Source: Larsenimonas suaedae (GTDB lineage Bacteria > Pseudomonadota > Gammaproteobacteria > Pseudomonadales > Halomonadaceae). Taken from it: a stretch of DNA of 64,000 bases. Numbering within the stretch: the first letter of the stretch is position 1; every line of letters starts with the position of its first letter. The notes beneath the pieces were generated by a model. That model did no database searches. It was given only the letters and a program-made list of their open reading frames with translations, and was not told the DNA's origin. Positions 9,238 through 18,799 of this stretch are shown one piece after another. The stretch spans positions 496,001 to 560,000 of the forward strand of contig NZ_JAMLJI010000002.1 in NCBI RefSeq assembly GCF_023712105.1, given 5' to 3'. Made by a program: the position numbers and the translations under genes.

Positions 9238-11136
9238 TCAGCTGTGGTCGAACTCGGGCTGACGCGACGCACGGTAGGCTCCAGATGACGGTGTCGGTGT
9301 AGGTCTGGAGAGGGCATCGGTTGACCGGCCCCGCTCGCTGAGCCGGAAGACACCGATGATCTCTGAAAGCCGCTGCGCCTCCTGACTGAGTGCGTCAGAC
9401 GCCGCCGCCGACTCCTCGACCAGTGCCGCGTTCTCCTGGGTCATCTGATCAAGCTGGGAAACCGACCGGTTCACCTGTGAAATGCCGGTGTTCTGCTCCT
9501 CCGCGGCCGTCGAGATTTCCCCGATCAGGTCATTGACGCGGCGAACCTGATCAACGATTCCGGTAATACGTTCGCCGGCTCTCTGAACCAGCGCTTCGCC
9601 GCTGGCGGTCTTGTCGACGGACGAATCGATCAGTGTCTTGATTTCCTTGGCGGCCTTGGTACTGCGGTTGGCAAGGCTTCGAACTTCCTCTGCTACCACG
9701 GCAAAGCCGCGGCCCTGTTCGCCGGCCCGCGCCGCTTCGACCGAGGCGTTCAGCGCCAGCAGGTTGGTCTGGAAGGCGATGGAATCGATCACGCCGATGA
9801 TGCTTTCGATCTCCCTGGCGGAATCGCTGATTTCCCGCATGGTCGCCGTGACTTCGACCATGGCGTCGCCGCCCTCTTCGGCGGCCTGGGCGGCGCTTGA
9901 GGAAATGGTCGAGGCGTGGCGTGAGGACTCGGCAGAGTTGGCCACCGTACTGGTCAGCTCTTCCATCGCTGCGGCGGATTCCTCAAGGCTTGCGGCGGTA
10001 TTTTCAGTGCGCCGAGACAGGTCCAGACTGCCGGTCGAGATTTCCCCCGAGGCAAGCTTTACGTTCTCGCTGCTGTCGCGCACATCGAGCATGACACCGT
10101 TGATCTTGTCGACGAAGGCGTTGAACGAACCGGCAATCTGGTTGATCTCATCGTTGCGTCGGGCAAGCGGTAAACGTTTGGTCAGATCACCCTCGCCTTC
10201 ACTCACATCGATCATCGCATCGCGGACGTCGTTCATTCGGCGGAAAATGGGGGTCAGAATCGCCCAGAGCAGCAAGGATGCCAGCAGACCGACCACCACC
10301 AGGGCAATCACGGTCGTCTTGACGATGCTTGCAAGCCCGGCCATGGCGTCAGTGCGATCAAGGGCGATCGCAAGCGTCCAGTCGGTGCCCGCAACAGGCA
10401 CCGCGAACAACAAGACCTGCTGAGCCCCGATCGTTGCATCCAGTACATTTTGCGACTGAGCGGCCTGCGTCAGGGTGCTGATATCAAGCCCGCCCCCCAA
10501 TTCACCCAGCGATTTCAGCACCATGGCTTGATCAGGGTGCGCCACGAGCGTGCCGCTACGGTCGACCAGAAACGCATAGCTCTCAGGGGTTGGCTTCAGG
10601 GAATTAACGTTTTGAGTCACGCTCTTGAGGCTTACATCCGCGCCCATGACACCCACCGTTTGCCCCTCGGATTTAATCGGCAAAGCGTATGCGATGGCCA
10701 GAGAGCCTGTTGATGCGTCCATGTAGGGCTTGGTGACGATCAATCCGTCCTGTTCGAGCGCTTTCTGATACCAGGCGCGCTGGGTCGGAGTGAAATCGGC
10801 CGGGGGCGTCCAGCCACTACTTGAAACGAACGTATCGTCTCCATAGGCGATATACACCATTGAGAAGCCGCCACTGCGCGCGGCCTGTTGCAGACCTTTA
10901 ACCTCGTGATCGGACAGCGCATCGTTGCCGGCTGCATTCAGAATCGAGCGGCGGCTGGCGTCCCACTCCTCGATCGAACGGCTGTAGCCATCCGCGATCG
11001 AGGTCAGGTTGGCCTTGATGGAGGCGTCGTTATAGGCACTGGTCACCGCGTACGTTGCAACACCGGTCAGCGCAAGCGCGAACACGATGATGGCAACGCA
11101 GAACACTAAAATCCGGGCACGTATCGAAGTGAGCAT
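9238..11136 (-). CDS. Methyl-accepting chemotaxis protein 2, probable amino-acid receptor
   Basis: A 632-residue receptor: transmembrane helix 1 about 9-31, periplasmic dCache_1 sensor about 32-270, transmembrane helix 2 about 275-297, HAMP, then the MA signalling domain with [17 protein letters not shown] at the tip. The sensor holds R120-x-W122-Y123, Y138-x-D140 and D167, with the spacing of the amino-acid-binding motif of PctA-like receptors; only the first position is Phe115 rather than Tyr. An L-amino-acid ligand is therefore predicted. The ATG follows AAAGGAAA. A good FliA promoter and a 9-bp dyad precede it. The signalling half is nearly identical to that of receptor 3, suggesting duplication or gene conversion. 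Confidence 0.92.
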   Translation of the reverse strand: MLTSIRARILVFCVAIIVFALALTGVATYAVTSAYNDASIKANLTSIADGYSRSIEEWDASRRSILNAAGNDALSDHEVKGLQQAARSGGFSMVYIAYGDDTFVSSSGWTPPADFTPTQRAWYQKALEQDGLIVTKPYMDASTGSLAIAYALPIKSEGQTVGVMGADVSLKSVTQNVNSLKPTPESYAFLVDRSGTLVAHPDQAMVLKSLGELGGGLDISTLTQAAQSQNVLDATIGAQQVLLFAVPVAGTDWTLAIALDRTDAMAGLASIVKTTVIALVVVGLLASLLLWAILTPIFRRMNDVRDAMIDVSEGEGDLTKRLPLARRNDEINQIAGSFNAFVDKINGVMLDVRDSSENVKLASGEISTGSLDLSRRTENTAASLEESAAAMEELTSTVANSAESSRHASTISSSAAQAAEEGGDAMVEVTATMREISDSAREIESIIGVIDSIAFQTNLLALNASVEAARAGEQGRGFAVVAEEVRSLANRSTKAAKEIKTLIDSSVDKTASGEALVQRAGERITGIVDQVRRVNDLIGEISTAAEEQNTGISQVNRSVSQLDQMTQENAALVEESAAASDALSQEAQRLSEIIGVFRLSERGRSTDALSRPTPTPSSGAYRASRQPEFDHS

Positions 11137-11148
11137 GAACTTTCCTTT

Positions 11149-11183
11149 TTAGGTAAGCCTAAAGTGCTAAAAAACTTACCTAA
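11149..11183 (-). repeat. 9-bp inverted repeat in the chemoreceptor 2 leader
   Basis: TTAGGTAAG (11149-11157) and CTTACCTAA (11175-11183) are perfect inverted copies separated by 17 bases. They lie between the sigma-28 promoter and the ribosome binding site. One arm overlaps the expected transcription start, so a DNA operator is more likely than an RNA hairpin. Confidence 0.6.
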
Positions 11184-11184
11184 C

Positions 11185-11211
11185 TTATCGTCTCAATAAA
11201 GAGGAACTTGA
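11185..11211 (-). promoter_or_regulatory. Sigma-28 (FliA) promoter for chemoreceptor 2
   Basis: On the minus strand TCAAGTTC, an exact 11-base spacer and GACGATAA match the FliA consensus TAAAGTTT-N11-GCCGATAA at most positions. It lies about 50 bases before the start codon, as expected for a late flagellar/chemotaxis gene. Confidence 0.7.
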
Positions 11212-11240
11212 CCATGCCCCGATACATTCATCTTGGCTAA

Positions 11241-11267
11241 AAAAACGGCGCCCGAAGGCGCCGTTTT
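11241..11267 (-). terminator. Terminator after chemoreceptor 3
   Basis: AAAACGGCGCC/GGCGCCGTTTT stem (11242-11252 with 11257-11267) with a CGAA tetraloop and T-run on the minus strand, 20 bases after the stop codon. Confidence 0.88.
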
Positions 11268-11286
11268 CTGCTCGACCGGCTCATGC

Positions 11287-13449
11287 TCAGTCGATGTACT
11301 CGCGCTCACGCGCGTGCGCTGATGGCGCTTCATCTGACTCGGTAACGTAGTGACCGGTCGCGACATACTCGTGCTCACCGCGCTCTCGAAGCCGGAAGAC
11401 ACCGATAATGTCGGCCAGGCGACGGGCTTCCTGGCTGAGGGCATCGGACGCCGCCGCGGACTCCTCGACCAGCGCCGCATTTTCCTGGGTCATCTGATCA
11501 AGCTGTGAGACCGCCTGATTGACCTGGAAAATACCGGTATTCTGCTCCTCCGCGGCCGTCGAGATTTCCCCGATCAGGTCATTGACGCGCCGAACCTGAT
11601 CGACGATTCCGGTGATGCGCTCGCCGGCCCGCTGAACCAATGCTTCGCCGCTGGCGGTCTTGTCGACCGAGGCATCGATCAGCGTCTTGATCTCTTTAGC
11701 GGCCTTGGTGCTGCGGTTGGCAAGGCTTCGAACTTCTTCTGCCACCACGGCAAAGCCTCGGCCCTGCTCGCCGGCTCGCGCCGCCTCGACCGAGGCGTTC
11801 AGCGCCAACAGATTGGTCTGGAAGGCGATGGAATCGATCACGCCGATGATGCTTTCGATCTCCTTGGCGGAGTTGCTGATTTCACGCATGGTCGCCGTGA
11901 CTTCGACCATGGCCTCACCGCCTTCTTCAGCGGACTTGGCCGCGCTTGAGGAGATGGTCGAGGCGTGACGTGAGGACTCGGCGGAATTGGCCACCGTACT
12001 GGTCAGCTCTTCCATTGCCGCGGCAGATTCCTCGAGGCTTGCAGCGGTGTTTTCGGTACGGCGGGATAGATCGAGGCTGCCGGTTGAAATCTCGCCAGAC
12101 GCCAGTTTTACGTTCTCACTGCTGTCACGCACATCGAGCATGACCCCGTTGATCTTCTCGACGAAGGCGTTGAACTGAGCCGCCACCGCGGCAAGTTCGT
12201 TGCGACCGGACACCGGCAGACGCTGGGTCAGATCCCCATCGCCACTGGCAATATCCTGCATGCGATCGGCCAGATGACCAAGCGGACGTGCGATGTTGCG
12301 ACCGACCCACCAGATAAGCATCAGCCCAAGCACCGTGACGACCGCACTGATGGCGAGCATGCCCAGAATATCGGTCACGCGCTGGTCGTGCAGTTCCTGC
12401 TGAAGTGTCGCCAGATCCGCCATGACCGCCGAAATCGGCAAGTGAATGACCAGTGCCCAGGTCACCCCGGTCTCACCGATCTTAACCGGCTTGTAGATCT
12501 CGACCATACCCGAGTCCTGATCCATCACCTGAACCGTGTTGCCACCCTGCTGAACCTGCTTGAGACGTTCGATACTGGAACCCTGAAGAATGTCGACCGC
12601 GGGTTTACCGAGCATTGAGGCATCACCGGTGTAGGCTACAAGGCGGCCAACCGGGGCAACCAGCGCCATGCGACCGGCGCCGTCATAAAGCTCTCCGTTG
12701 GCCTGGGTCAGCAGGCCCTGAATGAAATCGACCGACAGGTCTGTGCCTGCGATGCCGCGGAAGGTGCCATCGACGATGATCGGTACACTGAAGGTCGCGA
12801 CCATGACCTGCTTGCCGCCGTAGTCGTAAAAGGCCGGGTCGACGATACAGGTCTCGCCGGATTCCTTGGAACACAGATAGTACTCGCCCCGGCGAATGCC
12901 TGAGTCGAGCATCTTCTCGCTGCTCATGCCCTCTTCATTGAGAGAAAGAACTTCGACAACTCCCTGGTCATTGCGATACGACCAGGGACGAAACCGGCCG
13001 CTGCCGTCGTAGCTTTCGGTATTGTCGCTTGGCACGCTGTAGGCGCTGTCAGGCCCGAACGCATTCGGCTCCCAGCCGATGAAGGCATCAAGCAGGAAGG
13101 GATTGTCGGACACGGCCTTTTTAACCAGCGCAGAAAGCTCAGGCCGTCCGATTCGATGCGCGCCATCGCTTTCCGGTGTCGCCACCAGTTCACTGGCACT
13201 GGCCAGATCCTTGGCGATGCCGAGCGCCTGCTCGAGCTTGCGGTTGATCTCACTGGCCTTGGCCTCGGACAGCGAGGACAAACGCTCATCGATGCCGCTT
13301 TTCAGAAGCGACGATGTGCGGTTCTCGACGGCTTCTTCGGTTCGAGCCGTGGCAAAGTAGTTGTATGCAAGAAGCGCGGCGACAACGGCTAGAATGCACG
13401 CCCCTGCGGCCAGTACGACAAAATGTTTGATGGACTTGAAGTTTTTCAT
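11287..13449 (-). CDS. Methyl-accepting chemotaxis protein 3 (dCache-HAMP-MA)
   Basis: A 720-residue paralogue of receptor 1. Start chosen at the ATG before [15 protein letters not shown], aligned with receptor 1. Layout: transmembrane helix about 9-31, periplasmic dCache-like sensor about 32-365 with the same C-x7-C pair ([10 protein letters not shown]), second helix about 366-388, HAMP, MA domain with the usual [17 protein letters not shown] tip. Its N-terminal half follows receptor 1, while its signalling half is closest to receptor 2, so the gene looks like a mosaic of its two neighbours. No CheR-docking pentapeptide is visible. Ligand unknown; the shared sensor type suggests 1 and 3 detect related compounds. 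Confidence 0.9.
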   Translation of the reverse strand: MKNFKSIKHFVVLAAGACILAVVAALLAYNYFATARTEEAVENRTSSLLKSGIDERLSSLSEAKASEINRKLEQALGIAKDLASASELVATPESDGAHRIGRPELSALVKKAVSDNPFLLDAFIGWEPNAFGPDSAYSVPSDNTESYDGSGRFRPWSYRNDQGVVEVLSLNEEGMSSEKMLDSGIRRGEYYLCSKESGETCIVDPAFYDYGGKQVMVATFSVPIIVDGTFRGIAGTDLSVDFIQGLLTQANGELYDGAGRMALVAPVGRLVAYTGDASMLGKPAVDILQGSSIERLKQVQQGGNTVQVMDQDSGMVEIYKPVKIGETGVTWALVIHLPISAVMADLATLQQELHDQRVTDILGMLAISAVVTVLGLMLIWWVGRNIARPLGHLADRMQDIASGDGDLTQRLPVSGRNELAAVAAQFNAFVEKINGVMLDVRDSSENVKLASGEISTGSLDLSRRTENTAASLEESAAAMEELTSTVANSAESSRHASTISSSAAKSAEEGGEAMVEVTATMREISNSAKEIESIIGVIDSIAFQTNLLALNASVEAARAGEQGRGFAVVAEEVRSLANRSTKAAKEIKTLIDASVDKTASGEALVQRAGERITGIVDQVRRVNDLIGEISTAAEEQNTGIFQVNQAVSQLDQMTQENAALVEESAAASDALSQEARRLADIIGVFRLRERGEHEYVATGHYVTESDEAPSAHAREREYID

Positions 13450-13831
13450 ATTGTTCGGCCCACATTCGGCTAGAGGAAGCACCTTATCGCCCCTCCAGAA
13501 CAGCATGTGGCTTATCCGGAGGCGCTCTTCCTAGATAACGACGCAGCCGAGGCAAAACTTAGTGGACCATGAAACATCAGAGCCACCTTTAATAGAAAAG
13601 CGTACAAAAAACCCTTTAACCGATTGTTTTAGAGAGCGTGGTCCGAACAGCGCTACGCCCTGGCTCAGCAAGAATTCAGTTAATCCGAGGTCATGCTGCC
13701 GGCAACTACACACCGCAACGTTTTGACACAGCAATCTAACGACAGCCTTTAGCGCATTCGCTAGGATAAGCGCCCACACCGTGCGAACGGGGCCTCCCGC
13801 CGCCGCGACCCTTTTGGTAACCCAGAGTGCT
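13450..13831. other. Gap without a gene between chemoreceptor 3 and a small membrane protein
   Basis: This 382-base stretch holds the candidate FliA promoter at 13535-13562 for the leftward receptor. For the rightward gene there is a TTGACA at 13723-13728 but no convincing -10 at the right distance. No conserved small frame, RNA gene or repeat was recognised. Confidence 0.5.
13535..13562 (-). promoter_or_regulatory. Candidate sigma-28 promoter for chemoreceptor 3
   Basis: On the minus strand CTAAGTTT, a 12-base spacer and GTCGTTAT resemble the FliA consensus and have the same layout as the candidate before receptor 1. It lies about 90 bases before the start codon. Confidence 0.38.
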
Positions 13832-14206
13832 ATGCGACATTTTCTCTTTCCCGACCGCCCCTTGTCCCGTCGTGTCATCACGACCCTGCACGGCCTGTTG
13901 CAACTGGCCATTCTTGGCTACGGCGCCTATTGGCTGTGGCTTGGCGGCCTGCATCAGGAGCTTTTGCGCTGGGGCACCGGCGTCGGTGCCATGCTGTGTG
14001 CGATGATCGTTTTGCGCCTTATGGCCGAGCTGTGGCTGCTGCCGCATTACCTGAAGGCGCAGGTCATCGCGATGTCCGGCCGGGCGCCGATGATCACTCG
14101 GCCCAATGACCCGCGCACCGGCCGCCCCCCGAGTACGCATGGCACGCATGAAGACGACGGTGTGGGCGAGGCGCGCCCCTCGAAACGCAAGAAATCGGCC
14201 TCCTGA
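13832..14206 (+). CDS. Small two-helix inner-membrane protein, function unknown
   Basis: A 124-residue protein beginning MRHFLFPDRPLSRR. Two hydrophobic segments (about residues 17-38 and 46-70) are followed by a hydrophilic, basic tail ending SKRKKSAS, which should lie in the cytoplasm. The shape recalls DUF4282-type small membrane proteins (a domain of unknown function), but I do not recognise the family with confidence. No strong ribosome binding site precedes the ATG; an in-frame start at 13781 would add 17 residues of low quality. It stands alone between oppositely oriented genes. Coding potential is moderate to good. Confidence 0.65.
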   Translation: MRHFLFPDRPLSRRVITTLHGLLQLAILGYGAYWLWLGGLHQELLRWGTGVGAMLCAMIVLRLMAELWLLPHYLKAQVIAMSGRAPMITRPNDPRTGRPPSTHGTHEDDGVGEARPSKRKKSAS

Positions 14207-14228
14207 AAACGCCCGTGAATCACGGGCG
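14206..14228 (-). terminator. Hairpin downstream of aacS
   Basis: CGCCCGTGA/TCACGGGCG (14210-14218 with 14220-14228) followed on the minus strand by TTTT. It sits at the stop codon of the convergent membrane-protein gene and may serve both. Confidence 0.7.
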
Positions 14229-14260
14229 AATCAGATCGGCCACATGGGTGCGGTCATGCC

Positions 14261-14321
14261 GCTCTTTGGATAGCCGTTCTCTAGAAAACCACTCGTTAAA
14301 TAGTCGCTCTTTGGATAGCCG
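14261..14321. repeat. 16-bp direct repeat beside the aacS stop codon
   Basis: GCTCTTTGGATAGCCG occurs at 14261-14276 and again at 14306-14321, 45 bases apart. The second copy abuts the aacS stop codon. Related TAGTCG/TAGCCG fragments lie between. Origin unknown. Confidence 0.7.
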
Positions 14322-16304
14322 CTAGTTGGACAGCGCCTCCAATGATTCGAAGAACGCGAGTGCGTCAGGGTTGGCGAGCGCTTCCTTGTTCTTGACCGGG
14401 CGCCCGTGCACGACGTCGGTGACGGCAAGCTCCACCAGCTTGCCGGAGCGCGTGCGCGGCAGTTCCGGCGCCTCAAGAATGATGGACGGCACGTGCCGAG
14501 GGGTTGCGTTTTCACGAACGGTGGTGCGGATGCTCTGCGCAAGCGCCTCATCAAGCTCATGCCCTTCCTTCAGGGTCACAAACAGCACCAGACGCATATC
14601 GCCATCCCACTGCTGACCGATGCACAACGCCTCCTTGACCGCCTCGACCTTTTCGACCTGACGGTAGATTTCCGCCGTGCCGATGCGCACGCCGCCGGGT
14701 TTTAAAAGCGCATCCGAGCGCCCGTGAATGATCACGCCCCCGTTGGGCGTCAGCTCGGCGAAATCGCCGTGCGCCCAGATGTTGTCGAATTCCTCGAAGT
14801 AGGCGCCATGAAACCGTGTGCCCTCCGGGTCATTCCAGAACTTGACCGGCATGCAGGGAAAGGGCTTGCGACAGACCAGCTCGCCCTTCTCACCGACCAC
14901 CGGCTCGCCCGCCTCATCGAACACAGCCACATCCATACCCAACCCCAGACACTGAAGCTCGCCGCGGTAGACGGGCTTGATCGGGCAGCTCAACGCGAAG
15001 CAGGAAACGATGTCGGTGCCCCCTGAAATTGACCCCAGCATCAGATCAGACCCAATGTCTTCATAGACGTAATCGAACGACTCGTGGGACAGCGCCGAGC
15101 CGGTCGAGAGAATGGCGCGCAGCGCCGAAAGCTCGAACTCACGGCCCGGCTTCAAACCTTCCTTTTCACAGGTGGCGATGTAGCGCGCACTGGTCCCGAA
15201 CACGCTGACCTGATCCTCATCGATGATGCGCCACAGCGCATCCTTCGAGGGGTGCAGCGGCATGCCATCATAGAGCACCAGAGTCGATCCGGTTGCGAGC
15301 CCGGACACCAGCCAGTTCCACATCATCCAACCGCAGGTGGTGTAGAAAAACAGCACGTCGTCGCGGTCGAGATCGACGTGAAGACGATGCTCCTTCAAAT
15401 GCTGCAACAGCGACCCGCCAGCCCCGTGCACGATGCATTTGGGCACGCCGGTGGTGCCGGAGGAATAGAGGATGTAGAGCGGGTGATCGAACGCCTGCGC
15501 CCGGAAATCGATTTCATAGGCGTCGTTTTCAAGAAACGTCTCCCAACGCACGCTCTTTTCGATGGCTTCAAGATCCGGTTCGTCCTCCAGAAAGCCGAAG
15601 ACAACGGTCGTCACCACGCTTTCGAGCTGCGCGCTCACCTTGCCAAGCCGCTCGCGGATGTCGATTGCCTTGCCGCCCCAGCTGTAGCCATCGCAGGCAA
15701 TCAGCACCTTGGGCTCGATCTGGCTGAACCGGTCGAGAATGCCGGCCTCGCCGAAATCCGGCGAACACGACGACCAGATCGCGCCGAGACTTGCCGAGGC
15801 CAGAAGCCCGATTACGGCATGCTTGCTGTTGGGCACGATACCCGCCACCCGATCCCCCGCAGTGACGCCGGCCGCTTCCAGCGCGCACACAAGCTTGGCG
15901 ACCTCGTCATACAGCGCGTAATAACTGATCGATTCACGCCGGCCACGCTCGTCACGGCAGATCAGCGCCGGCGCATCGTCCCGACGCCAGAGGCAGTTGG
16001 CGGCGTAGTTGAGCCGGGCCCCCTCGAACCACGTTGCGTGCTCCATGCGCCCGTCCTGACCTTTTGGAAAGCTGAGCGTTTTGTCTGGCGCCTCAAGGGC
16101 GATCAGGTTGAAATCGCCCCAAAGCTCCGACCAGAACGTCTCGAGCTGGTCGACACTGAAGGCATGAAGCGCCGCGTAATCCTTAAGCGTAACGTCGTGG
16201 TCGCGCTCGAGCCGGCGCATCAGTGCGGTCATCTGGGACGCCGCGATACGGCCTTCGGAAGGCTGCCATAGCGGCGTCGACGAAGAATGAGCGTGGTTGG
16301 CCAT
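14322..16304 (-). CDS. aacS: Acetoacetate--CoA ligase (acetoacetyl-CoA synthetase)
   Basis: A 660-residue ANL-superfamily adenylating enzyme. The N-terminal PLWQPSEGRIAASQMTALM and the WFEGARLNYAANCL stretch are characteristic of acetoacetyl-CoA synthetases rather than acetyl-CoA synthetases. The AMP-binding P-loop YSSGTTGVPKCIVHG (about 281-295) and the C-terminal RTRSGKLVELAV with the catalytic A10 lysine are present. It activates acetoacetate with ATP and CoA, feeding ketone-body or polyhydroxybutyrate carbon into central metabolism. Full length and monocistronic. The coding-strand start is preceded by GAGGAGTTCGTTAG, which contains a good Shine-Dalgarno. Confidence 0.93.
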   Translation of the reverse strand: MANHAHSSSTPLWQPSEGRIAASQMTALMRRLERDHDVTLKDYAALHAFSVDQLETFWSELWGDFNLIALEAPDKTLSFPKGQDGRMEHATWFEGARLNYAANCLWRRDDAPALICRDERGRRESISYYALYDEVAKLVCALEAAGVTAGDRVAGIVPNSKHAVIGLLASASLGAIWSSCSPDFGEAGILDRFSQIEPKVLIACDGYSWGGKAIDIRERLGKVSAQLESVVTTVVFGFLEDEPDLEAIEKSVRWETFLENDAYEIDFRAQAFDHPLYILYSSGTTGVPKCIVHGAGGSLLQHLKEHRLHVDLDRDDVLFFYTTCGWMMWNWLVSGLATGSTLVLYDGMPLHPSKDALWRIIDEDQVSVFGTSARYIATCEKEGLKPGREFELSALRAILSTGSALSHESFDYVYEDIGSDLMLGSISGGTDIVSCFALSCPIKPVYRGELQCLGLGMDVAVFDEAGEPVVGEKGELVCRKPFPCMPVKFWNDPEGTRFHGAYFEEFDNIWAHGDFAELTPNGGVIIHGRSDALLKPGGVRIGTAEIYRQVEKVEAVKEALCIGQQWDGDMRLVLFVTLKEGHELDEALAQSIRTTVRENATPRHVPSIILEAPELPRTRSGKLVELAVTDVVHGRPVKNKEALANPDALAFFESLEALSN

Positions 16305-16500
16305 CTAACGAACTCCTCAGCGAGGCCCGTGCCTCGGTATCGACATGACGGACGCCGTCCGTTCGAACGCGACATCCGGTCTACGTTCTCCACTGTAGTT
16401 TAAAACGTGCTTATTAAAAGACACTGACCCACGGCGGGCTGGGTTGCAGCCACAAGCCATGGCAAAGTACCCCTCCCACCGACCAAGCCAAGGAATTTAA

Positions 16501-18732
16501 ATGAGGCGAGCACGCACGGGCCCGCGATGGGCGTATTTGATATTGACGCTCTGGATGGCGTTGATGTCGACCACGGCGCTTGCGGCCCTGCCGGGACAGG
16601 GCGGCGGCGACCAGACCGCCTCGGCCCAGACGCTGAATCAGTCGCTTGATGAGGTGATCAAAACGCTTGAAAACGATCAGGACCGCAAGGCCCTGCTCGA
16701 CAGCCTGAAAAGCCTGCAACAGGCCAACGCCGCACGCGAAGGCGCGAGCGAGGGCGGCTCATCCGGCCTGCTGGGCGCCCTTGCCGATTCGCTCGACCAG
16801 CTCGATAACGGGGAAAACCTGAGCTTTCTCGACCGCTGGCGCGCGCAGGCGATCGAGGCCTGGAAGAACCTGAGCCAGCGGCTCACGTTCGACCTGACGG
16901 CCGGGCGAATTCTGGGGGACTTCCTGATCACGCTTGGCTGCTGGCTGGGGCTTGCCTGGGCCCTCAAATGGCTGATTCGCTTTCTGGTTCGCCATTACGA
17001 GTGGCCAATGGCACTGCCGGAAGAACCGTCGCTTCTGGCGATCACCCGATTCTTTCTGCGCCGGGCACTGCCCTGGGGCATCGCCTTTGGGGTCACACTT
17101 GGAGCAGCGTCGTTTCTGCCGACCACGCCCGGCATCACGCTCGGCATGACGGTGGCCTACATCGGGCTTGCCGGCCTTTTGTTCCGGCTGATCTGTGACA
17201 TCATCTTTTCACTGTTCGGATACGGCCACCGGCGGACCGCTCAACGCATCCTGAGAAAGCGCGCGCTTGGCCGCCTGTTCTTCATTGCCGCGCTCGCCGC
17301 CATGAGCGATGCGGCCAATGCCCCCGAGCTCAGAGAACTCATGGGCGACGGCCTGGCCGGCTTCGTTTCCGAGCTGAGCAGCCTGGTCGCGGTCATCATC
17401 GCCGGCATTTTCATCATTCGATTCAAGCGTCCGATTCGCCACCTGATCCAGAACAGCGACTACCCGCTTCGCAAGAAACGAAGCCACCTGGTCGAATTTC
17501 TGTATGCGCTCGGACGCATCTGGCACATCCCGGCAACGCTGTTCGTAACCGCCCTGTTCGTGTCGAACATCACGCTAAGCGGCGATGCCCGCAACGCGTT
17601 CACCAAGGCGGTATTGACGGCGGTGGTGCTGGTGGTGGTGCTGATCAGCAACGGGCTTCTTCGCCGCGATGAGCAGCGCCGTCGCCCCGATTTCAAGCGC
17701 CGCCGCCATTCGCTGTACTGGCGGCGTCTGGTGCGCTTTGGCTATATCCTCGCGCAGCTCTTGAGTTGGGTGCTGTTTCTCGAGATCGCGCTGCGCTTCT
17801 GGGGGCACAGCCTGACCGAAACCCGCTCCCCCACCGTGCTCTGGCAGTACGTGCTCAACACGATTCTGAGCCTTGGCAGCACGCTTCTATTGGCGTGGTT
17901 CGTGTGGATCATTCTTGATACCGCGATTCAACAGGCGCTCAAGTCGACGATGAAAACCCATCGCGGCCGCCACCAGAGCACCCGCGCGCAAACCATTGCC
18001 CCACTGATCCGAAACGTGGTGTTCGTCACCATCGCGGTGATCACGCTGATCGTGATTCTGGCCAACCTGGGTGTGAACGTGACGCCGCTTCTGGCCGGTG
18101 CCGGTGTGATCGGTCTGGCGGTCGGGTTCGGGGCGCAAACGCTGGTGCAGGATTTGATTACCGGCGTCTTCATTCTGATCGAGGATACGCTTGCCATCGA
18201 TGACTTCGTCGACGTTGGCGGCCATATGGGAACGGTGGAGAAACTCAGCATTCGCACCGTGCGCCTTCGTGACCTCGACGGCATCGTTCACTCGATTCCG
18301 TTCAGTCAGATCAAATCGATCCAGAACTTTTCCCGCGAGTTCGGCATCGCCCTCTTCCGCATTCGTATCCCACATCAGCTCAAGATCGACGACGCCATCA
18401 AGATGATTCAGGAAGTCGCCGACGAACTGCGACAGGACACATTCGGTCGGTTCTACATCTGGTCGCCGCTGGAGTTTCAGGGCATCGAAAGCTTCGATAA
18501 CGGCGCGGCCATCCTGCGCGCGCAGTTTCGAACGTCTCCGGTCATGCAGTGGAACGTGGCCCGCGAATTCAACCTGCGCTTGAAACGCCGGATGGAGGCC
18601 GACGGCGTCGACATGGCGATGTCGCGGATGAGTGTTCAGATGGAAAGCGGTGGGCCGAACAAGGGCGCTTCGGCGATGCAGTACGCAACGCCGCTACCGG
18701 AGGAGCCGTCGCCCGGCGACGGCCCCAACTGA
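16501..18732 (+). CDS. Large MscS-family mechanosensitive channel (YbiO-like)
   Basis: A 743-residue protein. A signal peptide (about 1-27, ending ALAALPG) and a periplasmic, partly coiled N-terminal region (about 28-125) precede about ten hydrophobic segments. The conserved MscS pore helix and beta domain lie near residues 515-610: LLAGAGVIGLAVGFGAQTLV, then DFVDVGGHMGTVEKLSIRTV. Length and order match moderate-conductance channels such as E. coli YbiO. It should open under membrane tension at hypo-osmotic shock, which fits a halophile that accumulates solutes. An AAGGAATTTAA stretch sits directly before the ATG. Monocistronic. A paralogue type such as YnaI or YbdG is less likely given the length. 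Confidence 0.88.
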   Translation: MRRARTGPRWAYLILTLWMALMSTTALAALPGQGGGDQTASAQTLNQSLDEVIKTLENDQDRKALLDSLKSLQQANAAREGASEGGSSGLLGALADSLDQLDNGENLSFLDRWRAQAIEAWKNLSQRLTFDLTAGRILGDFLITLGCWLGLAWALKWLIRFLVRHYEWPMALPEEPSLLAITRFFLRRALPWGIAFGVTLGAASFLPTTPGITLGMTVAYIGLAGLLFRLICDIIFSLFGYGHRRTAQRILRKRALGRLFFIAALAAMSDAANAPELRELMGDGLAGFVSELSSLVAVIIAGIFIIRFKRPIRHLIQNSDYPLRKKRSHLVEFLYALGRIWHIPATLFVTALFVSNITLSGDARNAFTKAVLTAVVLVVVLISNGLLRRDEQRRRPDFKRRRHSLYWRRLVRFGYILAQLLSWVLFLEIALRFWGHSLTETRSPTVLWQYVLNTILSLGSTLLLAWFVWIILDTAIQQALKSTMKTHRGRHQSTRAQTIAPLIRNVVFVTIAVITLIVILANLGVNVTPLLAGAGVIGLAVGFGAQTLVQDLITGVFILIEDTLAIDDFVDVGGHMGTVEKLSIRTVRLRDLDGIVHSIPFSQIKSIQNFSREFGIALFRIRIPHQLKIDDAIKMIQEVADELRQDTFGRFYIWSPLEFQGIESFDNGAAILRAQFRTSPVMQWNVAREFNLRLKRRMEADGVDMAMSRMSVQMESGGPNKGASAMQYATPLPEEPSPGDGPN

Positions 18733-18770
18733 GCCCCCCTTAAAAACCAAAGGCCTTTGAAAGAGGCGGT

Positions 18771-18793
18771 CCGGCGCTCAAGACGAGCGCCGG
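18771..18793. terminator. Hairpin between convergent mscS-type gene and speE
   Basis: CCGGCGCTC/GAGCGCCGG 9-bp stem with a 5-nt loop, 38 bases after the channel gene and 7 bases beyond the speE stop. No T-run is visible. Confidence 0.5.
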
Positions 18794-18799
18794 TAACGC

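Noticed and set aside
14231-14560. Minus-strand alternative frame overlapping the aacS end, with repeated GYPKS units
   Set aside because: The repeats reflect the 16-bp DNA repeat; the normal aacS frame ends cleanly and the alternative has no start signal.
15084-16271. A 395-codon plus-strand open frame opposite aacS
   Set aside because: No motif, antisense to an enzyme with intact AMP-binding signatures.
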